From NCBI RefSeq assembly GCF_036669915.1, contig NC_089316.1:6488271-6552270 (forward strand): DNA of 64,000 bases, written 5' to 3'. Origin of the DNA: Pocillopora verrucosa (taxonomy: Eukaryota > Cnidaria > Anthozoa > Scleractinia > Pocilloporidae). Made by a program: the position numbers and the translations under genes. The notes beneath the pieces were generated by a model. That model searched no databases and was not told the origin of the DNA. It worked only from the letters and a program-made list of their open reading frames with translations. Each line of letters begins with the position of its first letter. Position 1 is the stretch's first letter. Shown piece after piece: positions 1 through 9,900 of this stretch.

Positions 1-264
1 AAACTTCAACACTTTTCAGTCAAACTGAATTTTGCTCAATAGGTTTGTAGTATGTTATGTCTCAAATATTTGTGGCAAATTCGGAGCTGTTAGCACAAAT
101 ACATCCTGAGAAATTTAAGGGGGCACCCAAATAATCATGAAAAACCCATATTTGCAGGAAATGTGATTTAAAAGGAAATGTTATGGAAACATGGGTTCAA
201 GTTAGCTTTTACAATAAAAACACAGTGTGTTGGTAGAACTGCTTTAAAAGAAATATCCCTAAAG
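1..264. other. 3' flank of the Mutator-like transposase gene, nothing recognised
   Basis: AT-rich DNA just past the stop codon of the minus-strand transposase gene. It has no homology to the 3' flank shared by the four-TM genes, so it probably still belongs to the transposon, which would then run off the left edge of the window. A short match, ttaagggggc at 115, is the reverse complement of gcccccttaa ending at 3498, but no target-site duplication accompanies it. Confidence 0.4.
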
Positions 265-3089
265 TTATTTTTTGGTCTTCTGAGTAGTTTTCCTCTTTTT
301 GGGTCCATTACAAGGTTCTATTTCTCCAAAAGCTCCAGCTGCATAAGTTACACCCTCGCCACGAATCCTTAGATCTTCATTATGCTGTTTAGCCTGTCTC
401 CTGGCAACTCTGTATTTCTTGTACTGATCTTGCACTCTCTTCTCTGCTTGTTTAATTCTCTCTGAATCCCTTCTCCTAGCTTCCATTTTGGCAGTATCAC
501 TCACAGTGAGCCCAACCTTCTCCATGATAGCATGTTTCGCGGAGGCACCACCACTGAAATGTAAGGCAGCTGACAAAGCAGCCAGCTGCACTCTCCTTCT
601 GCCATGCCACTTGTGTTTGGGACATTTGTTCCATACCAGGGAGTTGATGGACTCATTAGCATTCTGGGTATAGCCAGGCAAGCACCTTGCAAGAAGGGCA
701 GAATCTGTGAGCCTGTCATAAATCTTGCAAAGATGTTCCTCAAACACCTTGTCAAGATGGTGTGGCTTGTTAGGGCAAGGGAGCCCTTTCTTGTATTTAC
801 ACCATGAATTTGGTGGACAAAACTGGTGCCTTTCTTTATTGGGTAGCTTCAAGCAGTGGAACAATCCAGCCAGAATCTCAGTTTTCATAGTCTGCACAGC
901 TTGGTCCCTCTCTTCAGTGGTTGTAATTTCTCTTTTTACATTGTCACGAATTGCCTTGCCATAATTCTTTTTCAGTTTTTCTATAGCAGCCTTTGTCAGT
1001 CTTCCATTTCTTCCATGCATTGGTTTTCCATCACTCAATTTCACTGAGGATTTTTGAAATTCATACAGTGCTTTTCCAAGTCGCTTTTGAACGTGTCCAA
1101 TGCAGTCTAATTTCATGACCCGGTCACAGCCTGCAGTTCCAGCCAGGTGATCCTCTTCCCACTTCTTAAAATCTTCTGAAGCTTTCCAGGTAATGTACTC
1201 TTGATCATTGTTTTGTAGATTTTCATAATGGTGACAAGTGTCACAGGCACCATAAATGCTCCGGTATCCGGTTAGATCGCTCCATGGTTAGATCGCTCCA
1301 AGTCAGATCGCTCCATACCGAAGTCAGATCGCTCCACTCGAAAGTTAGTTCGCTCCATCAAATAAGTTATTTCGCTCCATACATAAGTTACTTCGCTCCA
1401 TGTAGAAACCTAATACACTAACTTACTTCTGATCTACTTCTGATGATGTGTATTGCGTCTTGCGATCGGTCGAACTACCGATGTTGGAACAAGTGTTTCA
1501 GTGTGTAATGAACGTAGAAAACTAATAACCTAACTTACTTCTGATCTTTGTAGTTTATAGTTGATGATGTTGCTTGCGATCAAGTTGCTGAAATATAAAG
1601 TGATCGACGATTCGTTCACTTGAACCCACCAAAGCGAATTACCAATGATGAAATAAGTGTTTCAGTGTGTAATAAATGATGAAATTTCCCTTATCCTTCT
1701 GTCTTTTATCAACCTTCCACGTTAGTTTTCTTCATGGAGCGAAGTAACTTATGTATGGAGCGAAGTAACTTATTTGATGGAGCGAACTAACTTTCGAGTG
1801 GAGCGATCTGACTTCGGTATGGAGCGATCTGACTTGGAGCGATCTAACCATGGAGCGATCTAACCGTAAACCTAAATGCTCCATATAGAATTATATGCTT
1901 TTGAGTCCCCATCAGAAATCATCCATGTGTACCTGATAAAGCCCTGCTCACTTCTTCCCCATATCCTTTTGGCACATTCCATCTCCATACTTGAGCTGGA
2001 GCCTTTATAAGAGCCTTCACAATGATGAGTCTGGCGCCACTGTTCAAACTGGTCTTCAGTCAGACTTGACTTCTTTTGTGAGCACACACTACAGGTTTTT
2101 GAGATAACTTCAAGGTCCAACACTTTGCCGGTTGCAGCAGAAATAACAAATCCAACACAGTGATTGGCAGTATAACCTCGTTTTGACCAGGAGCCATCAA
2201 AACTTACAGGGATACTAATTATCATTTGATCATTAGCATCAGTGATGCATTCTTCTTGTATAGCCTGCATTCTTGCCTCAGCCCTGTTTTTGGCTAGTTG
2301 CTCCTCTAATATCTCCTCGTGGGCCTTGAGTAGTGCCTCTTCGTGCTCATACCAAGTTGAGAGCGAAATACTGAATGGCATATTAAGCATTTCACACAGC
2401 TTGGCAATTCCCTCTTTTCCAACTCCCATCTCAAATGTGCCATACACTATTCGTCGGTTCAGATCTTTACCTTGAATTGTCCTTGGAGTGGTATCATTGG
2501 AGGGGTGATCACCAGTAGCAAGGAACTCTGTCATGCCACAGTCACACTTGACAAAGACTGAATTGCTTATTCCCATTCTGTTTACAGTGCTCTCTAACAC
2601 TTCAACTTTACCTAAATGAGAAATTAGAGGAAACGATCTATTAATTTTCTAGTTTAAATCCAGATAAATTAGTGGATCATGGACTTGGTTTCAAATTTTC
2701 CGGCATAATAAGTGACACTGTGCAAAAATTTCAACAGGCTCACCTGAGGCACATGGTCCATGTGTATGTACTCTGTTTACAAACTTCCTTAGACTTTCCA
2801 TTGATACCAGGCGATATCCTTCAGCAATTTCCAGATCATCTGGAATACTTTCATCCCACAGAGACGTATCAATAGCACAAGCGCCGATTTTTCGCGCAGA
2901 AACCGGGATTGCAGGCGGTGGAATCATTTTGCTTACCACGTCATCTTCACCGACGAACGTGATATTTACCCTTCGTTCGCTCGTTGCGCTTGCCGCTCTT
3001 TTCGCTTGTTTTTGAACTCCTTTGAACCCTTTACGCTTTCTTGAAATTCCCTGCTTTAAAACAGACTGCTTTTTCCCTAGCTTCGGCAT
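265..3089 (-). pseudogene. Mutator-like (MULE) transposase gene, interrupted by a foldback element
   Basis: Two-exon gene. Exon 1 runs 3089-2744 from its ATG to a donor tcag|gtgagc. A 132-bp intron (2743-2612, acceptor tttag) leads to exon 2, 2611-265. Exon 2 is split by the 610-bp insertion at 1263-1872. Ignoring the insertion and one target-site copy, the frame runs uninterrupted for about 690 codons to the TAA at 265-267. I recognise the Mutator-like transposase domain common in cnidarian genomes: a first acidic site in SFDGSW near 2190, a second in SDGDSKAY near 1900, CIGHVQKRLG near 1090, the Cys block SWCKYKKGLPC near 790, and the probable third acidic site in NANESIN near 650. The N-terminal 60 residues are Lys/Arg-rich, as expected for DNA binding. 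Apart from the insertion I see no frameshift or stop, so the break looks recent. With the insertion, translation would end within codons of the junction. Confidence 0.8.
1263..1872. mobile_element. 610-bp foldback MITE (MULE type) with 10-bp target-site duplication
   Basis: The two ends are inverted repeats of about 140 bp made of tandem 'gatcgctcca / ttcgctccat' blocks (1263-1400 against 1735-1872), beginning ggtatccggttagatcgctc at the left and its near mirror at the right. It is flanked by a perfect 10-bp direct repeat, taaatgctcc (1253-1262 and 1873-1882). The core (1401-1690) holds two diverged direct copies of a roughly 150-bp block; both contain 'aacttacttctgatct' and 'aagtgtttcagtgtgtaat'. 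There is no coding capacity. A duplication of 9-11 bp is typical of Mutator-like elements, so this is probably a non-autonomous MULE inserted in a MULE transposase gene. Confidence 0.85.
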
Positions 3090-3494
3090 AATTTAACCCT
3101 TTATAAACTGAATCAATAAACTGTGAAATGCTACGCATAGATCAACAAAAGTGACTTAGACAAAATTCGTTAGAGCTCCTTGTAACTCAGTAACCAGGCC
3201 TCAAAAGTAACTTCTAGGAATCTGGAATGAACTACGGTCTGTTTCCAAACTCAGGACCGTGGAACAGCGTTAACGCCTCAAAAATAATTCGGGAAAAAGG
3301 CTCTTGTTTTGAATTGGTTACCATGGCAACGGAAAAACAACGTTCAAAGAAGGCCACTTTTTGACTCTGCAAAGTAATTTATGTAAAAACAAGCAACATA
3401 TTCAAAATCTAGATAGAGTCAAGTAAATATTTTTCCAAAAAAAATTTGGGCGAAAAATTTTTCAATTTTACCAAATTTCAACCAGAGGGCCCCC
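3090..3494. other. 5' flank of the transposase gene; right edge of the element
   Basis: Non-coding 5' flank of the transposase. The right boundary can be placed near 3494 by comparison: from 3495 on ('ttaaaacaggttcg...gaactcccaaacacaaactttctaagg') the sequence matches the 3' flank of genes B-G (for example 14755-14815), while nothing left of it does. The last 70 bases before the boundary are A/T-rich and end gggcccccttaa. Confidence 0.5.
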
Positions 3495-3680
3495 TTAAAA
3501 CAGGTTCGCCTGTAATAAAAGAACTCCCAAACACAAACTTTCTAAGGTAATATTCAATTGAACTACAAAGGTCTCCAGATGTACATGTGGCCGCTCGTTC
3601 ATGAAATGACATCAGGCACTTATTATTTCGATTGGCAACTGCAGAAGAGAAAGCTGGTGGTGGTACATTGGCTGTCTGTG

Positions 3681-3731
3681 CTAATGAGAATAGGGTGGTG
3701 GCATGTCTTCATCCTTTTGAGCCGTAGGTAT
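3681..3731 (-). pseudogene. Second, frameshifted copy of the terminal exon of gene A (exon 6b)
   Basis: Downstream of gene A's terminal exon lies another copy with a good acceptor (tttccgtag at 3732-3740) and the start IPTAQKDEDMPPPYS, identical to the start of gene B's terminal exon. A 2-bp insertion after the PPPY codons (tattctcatt here, tattcatt in B) shifts the frame, giving Ser-His and then a TAG at 3681-3683. The rest of the exon can be aligned with B as far as about 3620. The surrounding 3495-3860 also matches the 3' end of gene B, so a whole 3' segment was duplicated. It could still act as an alternative last exon giving a shorter tail that keeps the PPxY motif. Confidence 0.7.
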
Positions 3732-3998
3732 CTACGGAAATATTTAGCGAGACCATCTGTTTTTACAAATTCTGATTTTGGAGGTTGATCATGAATTCAT
3801 GAGGTTCACCTAACTAAGGTCAACGCAATTTGACCTAAATTAGATTAAGCACAATTATATCACAAATAATTTCACTCTTCTCCCCTGGTTCCCATTCCTT
3901 TCCCATTCTACTACGAGAGCTCACGAACTCAAAACTTCTAAAGTATGCCCTAATTATACTCCAGATGTAACTGCTGATTCATGTACTGAAATCAGACA

Positions 3999-6900
3999 TT
4001 AACTATTTGGATTGGCATCCTCAGATGAGAAAGCTGGTGGTGGTACATTCCCTGACTGCACAAATGAATATGGTGCTGGCATGTCCTCGTCTGTTACTGC
4101 TACAGGAATCTACGGAAATATTAAGTAAGACAATCGATTCTCAGAGATTCTGTTTGGAGAGTTTGCTAAGATCAAGGCAATTCTAAAGTGAACAAACAGG
4201 CCACTTCACAACAACACCCATTTAAAAAAAATCGTAGTGTTCTCCACTCATTTCTTATGGTACTGACACACAGAATCTGATTAACAACAAAAAGCCTCTT
4301 TAGTTGGCCATCATTTCATTTTTTCTCATTTCTGTTTGATTAAGTAGCGAAACTGTGAAGAGAAACTAGATTCTGGTTAGTCCTTAGGGCTAAAGGCTGA
4401 CACTCATGTATTCCAGCATGATTACCTGGACTTGCAGAGCTTGATTCTGCACTTGGGGGGGAACATCAGAATAAGGCAAAGTCACTGCTCCAGCTGCGTT
4501 GGATCCTGAGGGAACAGGCCAGTAAGTGGGTTGCTGAAATGCCACCCCAGGCTGTGCAACCACCCCAGGTTGTGCAATCAGCCCAGGCTGTGCAACCACC
4601 CCAGACTGTGGGACCACCCCGAGCTGTGCGACAACCCCGGGCTGTGCCACCACCCCTGGCTGTTCAACTACCGCCGGCTGTGTCACCACCCCAGGCTTTG
4701 CAACAACCCCAGGCTGTGCAACCACCCAAGGCGGTGCCACCACTCCTGGCTGTCCAACCACCGCCGGCTTTGTCACCACCCCAGGCTGTGCAGCCATCCC
4801 TGGCTGTGTAACCACCCCAGGCTGTGCAAACACGCCAGGTTTTGCAACCACTCCAGGTTCAGCAACCGCTCCAGGTTGTGCAACCACGCCAGGCTGTCAA
4901 ATAAATAATAAAAAATAAAATATTTTAGACCTAGAACATTGTTGACTTCAGAGATCTTGACAGCATATAGGGGAAGACTTTCTGCAATTTTCCAAATCCA
5001 TGGTACAAAAAACTCTGGGTTACCCATATTGAAATAGACACTAGACCTTGGAGTTTGTCCTCTGCCATTAAGTTACAGAGAGCACACTCAGGTAAACTGG
5101 GCCATAAATAGGTTCATATCTAACAAACTCAACTTTTTCTTTATTTATGCATCAAGCTCAAAAATTTACCATACTGAATGTATAATTGTCAGTAGCTTTA
5201 GTTTCACCATACCAGCATTTTATCCCTTTACACCAAAACATGAGTATACATATAGTCCATATTGTCCTTACATAATGTTTCCTAAGGTACCTGACAGGGA
5301 GAATTTGTTTAACAATCGAGAGCCTCTTTAGTTGCTGACCATTTTCCTTATTATTTTTACCTTAATGTGGGATTCAGGGGTTATATTGTAGGGAGAAATT
5401 AGCTGCAAGTCACTCTTAGAATTTCAAATATAAAATTCATAATATCTGAAAAAAAAATGCCAATGGAATAATCACTAATTTGTTTTGGGAAAAACAAACT
5501 AAACCAGGAAAAAACATTTGACTATTCCAAGTTTAAAGTATTCTGCCTAGAACTTTGTTTGTCCAAACTTGGATTCATGTAATTTTTATCAGTACATAAT
5601 TATTTATATCTAGTTACCTGCTGGAGGACATGCGAAGGTTGCTGGCCTGTTGCTGGGTATCCCTGTGGCACCACACCAGCATCAGTCTGCATTAAAACCC
5701 CACCCGGCTGTACCCCAGGGTACATGTATTGAGGCTGTACATACACCACTTGCTGGTTGGTCCATGTATTAATATTCAAAATAGTTAAAAATCAGATAGA
5801 TTAAATGTTTAAAGTCTAAAATTCATCAAAAATGCTAGCTGTCATTTCACCAGATAAAGTCAATGGAATGCACAAAACCATTTACTAGGTATAGGTTTAC
5901 AACAAAGCCAGTGTGAACAGGAAAAGATAGTTTGTCTGTTAAAGGGAAGTTTACTCTATTAACATTCAAAACTAAAAATTCCAATAGTCCATAATATATA
6001 CTTATTATTATAAATGTCAGTAACCTAGTGTAAATAATGTACATGAAAAAATTACGCGTGTCTTTACCTATACAAATTGTTCATCATGATCATTATTACC
6101 ACTATATACGTGGGATTGTGTTCACTAAAGAGATATTATTCTGGTGAATATAATGTTTGTTCCATGATGCAAGCAACTTTCTAAGAACTAATTTTCTATA
6201 AAGCTAGACTGGGAAACTAGACACAAGATTTGAAAATTGCAATAAATTATCAATGGCTGCCATCAGGCACTAAAATATGCACGAATATTTGTCCAGGGAC
6301 ATTATATATCTATTCCTCGATGCGAAGAGTCTTCTTAGAGAGTCGCGATGAGCTTCAAGGAACAGATAATGTCCAAGGACAAACATAAGGGTATATCTTC
6401 GAGCGTATATCATCCTCACTGTAACGGTAGCAAAATGCACTTTCAACGTGAATTCAATTTTAAGCGAAAGCTTTTATCGTATTGATCATAGGGATTTGTA
6501 AATTGAGGAATATCAGTTGGGCTATATATCCCAGGATACTCCCCAGTTTTAGCCAGGGCATATTTGATCACATGATGTATTTAGAAAAATTGCGCGCGGG
6601 CAAAAAAATTGATGGGTTATAATATTGAATAGTTCTCAGTTTTTGTGAAACGACCTGTAAGTATGCAAAAATATTTGATGCAATATATGTATAAAAATTA
6701 TATTGGCAACAAATGATTTCAAGATAGCTTTAAACATTATCAACTGGTAATTACTTACTGTGTCCTCAACTGCTGCTGAGTTACAACACACTGCCATGCA
6801 ACAATAGATGGATGACGCAAGGGCCAAGAACAACTCAACCAAGGATAAAATAAGGAGAAAAGAGCCTAAACCCGCCACCTTTTCTGCTGTATCTCTATCA

Positions 6901-9900
6901 AAGCCATGCCTCAAATAGCAATCATCGTACTCGGTAGAGTAATAATTGTAGCCGCCTCTAGAATAAGTCTCATAACGGTTACATAAATTCTTCATTTCGG
7001 AGTAGCTTGCAAGAGTAATGCAATTGTAGATGATCATTGCTCCTGAGAAGGCACAAAATGTAATGGAGAAACCCATAAAACATCCAATCTGTTGATAAAA
7101 ACACATTACACAATTCAATTAAAATTCAAAGTTGACCATCTCCTGGTAAATGTACATGAACTAAATGTGTTCTCTTTAAATGTGAGTCTCATACCAATCT
7201 TTTTTATTAATAATAATGATGGTAATGGTAATAATAATTATGGTTATGCAGCGGACATTCCACGAGGTGGCTCTTCCTGTCCACTGTTTCCAAGTTGTGG
7301 TATTGTGGTGTTGTGGAGGGAGGAAAATCGGAATACTCAGGGAGAAAATCCCCTCGGAACAACAACGAGAACCAATAACAAACTCCACTCACATGTGACG
7401 GCAGGTCCAGGAATCAAACCCCACCCATAGCAGTATGAGGGCGAGCACTCTCACCACTGCACCATACTTGTTCCCCCATTTAATTCAATTTGTAAGAACC
7501 GTCAATTCCTTGAAAAAACCCAAGGGGAGAGGTGAGGGGTGCTCAACTCCAGGGCTTACAGATAGGGACTCGTTATAGAGGTTGGGTTGATTATTAAAAT
7601 CTTATAGAGAACCAAAATGCCAGCCGTTTTTTACTCAAAATTGTCTTAGCCTAAAAAAGAATAACACAACTTGTTAAACAGGAAAAACCACACACTCTTT
7701 TTCAAAATCCTAGCCTAAAAATTTGTCCAGTCGCTCCCCCTCAAATAATTAGTTTAATTTCTATCTGATAACTTATTCCTTACCAGTTACCTTTAATTTA
7801 TGTTTATTTAATAGGCTTGCACGAGAGTTATTATGGTCTGGAAAGTTTAATTCAGAAATATTCATGATATTTATCATGTGAATTTTGCAAACCTGAAGGA
7901 GACGTGTATTATTAGTTTGGTAGTTTAGTCGTTTCTGTAGTTCCTTTTTTTTTCCTTTCTTTCTTTCTTCCTTCATGTTTGACAAATTTATCAAATTACT
8001 GTTAGTCTTTGAAGATGTCCTAGAAACATCGAAGATAAATGCTGTAAATGGGGGCAGGGGAAGGGGAGTTCATCCCACTTCTCCCCTTTACTAAGGGCAG
8101 CCCTAGATAATCTGGGCCTCGATTATTGGTATCTTTTAATTGTAACAGCTATTATTATAATTGTAATAATAATAATAATAATAGTAATTATTATTATTAT
8201 TATTATCAGTATAACTATTATAATTATCCAGACTTGCTAATCTCTAGTCCCATATAATAAGAATATTAATACTAAAATAACATTCAAGATCCATACCATT
8301 TTTTCCATCAAACAAGCACACAAGTACATAAGCACATGTTGCATTTTTAAAAACTGTTGAATGTTTGAGCAAGTGTATAAAATAGCTGAAAAGGCGAAAC
8401 AAGGCTGACATAATTCTAAAACTAATGCAGTTTCAAAGAATGATGAAACTAGTGGTGGGCACACACTGTAGCCGCTCGAAACAAACTGATTTACATCAGA
8501 ATTTTAGACCATGTAAGTCGTTGTTGGATAACTTTTAACAGAGGTTAACAGTTTATGTACAATGAATCCTCGAGGATGGACCTTCCTTCTTGTCTAATAT
8601 ATTCATGTTCTTTTAAGCCATTCAATTAAATTTTTGGCTTAATAATCCAATAATCGAGGTGCTTTCGTATAATAAGGTAGTGTGTATTGAAGAAAGAGAT
8701 AAAGAAATAATAACAAAAAATTCCTTAAAAAGCGCAGTAACTCACCAAACACCTGTTTGGGTTGAAATAATCTCTTACTCCTTGGTACCCCAAAATTCCT
8801 GTGCTAAAAACCTACAATACAAAGAAGCAGAAAGATCTTTCAAATAATTCCTTTCTTACTATAAAATAAGAAAATATTAAATATTCTTTGAGGCTAAATG
8901 ATAAATTTTTCATATTTTGCCGGCCTTAAATATACGATTCACATCTATTCAAACAAGCTCAGAAAACTCCACCAACTGAAGTGGTGGAGCTTTCGAAAAG
9001 ATAATTCGGGATTTTCGCGACCCCATATTTATCACTTTGGATCATGTTTATCAACCTTTTAATTAGGTAATCCTTAGAGAGCCATGTGATGATGCCAAAG
9101 ATCGACCAAAATTTCTCTTCCTCCAAGATCCGAAAAAAGTGGGATCGACCCCATTCAAGTAACTATTTGGGAAATGTAACCCCATTGCAATCAATCTAGT
9201 CATAAAAATGTGATCCCATTCAGTGACACATCCCCATTGGCCTGTCACGAGGCAGTACTCCATAAAAATGTGACCCTACCTAGTGGCACATTTCTATTGG
9301 CCTATCACAAGGCAGTACCTCATAAAAATGTGACCTCATCCAGTGGCACATCCCCATTAGTCTATCACAAGGCAGTACCTCATAAAAATGGGACCCCATT
9401 AAGTGGCACATCTCCATTAGTCCATCACAAGGCAGTACCCCATAAAAATGTGACCCCATCCAGTGGCACATCTCCATTGGTCTATCACAAGGTCGTACCC
9501 TATAAAAACGTGACCCCCATCCAGTAACACATCCCAATTAGCCCATCAAAAGGCAGTACCCCATAAAAATTGACCCCCATCCAGTGGCACATCTCTATTA
9601 GCCTATCACGAGGCAATACTCCTTGAAAATGTGACCCCATCCAGTGGCACATCCCCATTAGCGTATCACGAGGCAGACTACCCCAATGGGATTTTTACTG
9701 ACAGTGATCTTGAGGCGAATGATTCTTCATGAGGAAGTTTTGATCGATGAGGAGATTTTTCGTTTCCTGCTGCTATCTATGCTCTAGTGTGGTCTACTTA
9801 GCTAACGATATTTTTTCGACGTTGTTCTATTTGAAAATTTGGAAGGAGATGACATTTATCCGATGTTTTGTTGCTGTTATTGTTGCGCAGGGCATTGTTT

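Larger units (their letters stand above)
7089..8745. other. Intron 2 of gene A
   Basis: Non-coding intron between exons 3 and 2 of gene A. It contains a SINE (7250-7478), an ATT microsatellite (8161-8207) and unrecognised AT-rich DNA; small frames inside show no family similarity I can recognise. Confidence 0.7.

Noticed and set aside
115-3498. Short inverted match (ttaagggggc / gcccccttaa) as terminal repeats of the Mutator-like element
   Set aside because: Only about 12 bases, no target-site duplication, and the DNA left of 115 does not match the host 3' flank found right of 3498. The left end probably lies outside the window.
4531-4908. His/Pro/Leu-Cys-rich plus-strand frames opposite the hexapeptide array
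   Set aside because: Antisense shadows of the 18-bp coding repeat in gene A; no splice context. The same holds for 15669-15911.
7411-7464. tRNA gene
   Set aside because: A and B boxes are present, but no complete cloverleaf; the sequence continues as a SINE body.
9180-9695. CRISPR array
   Set aside because: Tandem repeat without unique spacers, in an animal-type genome.
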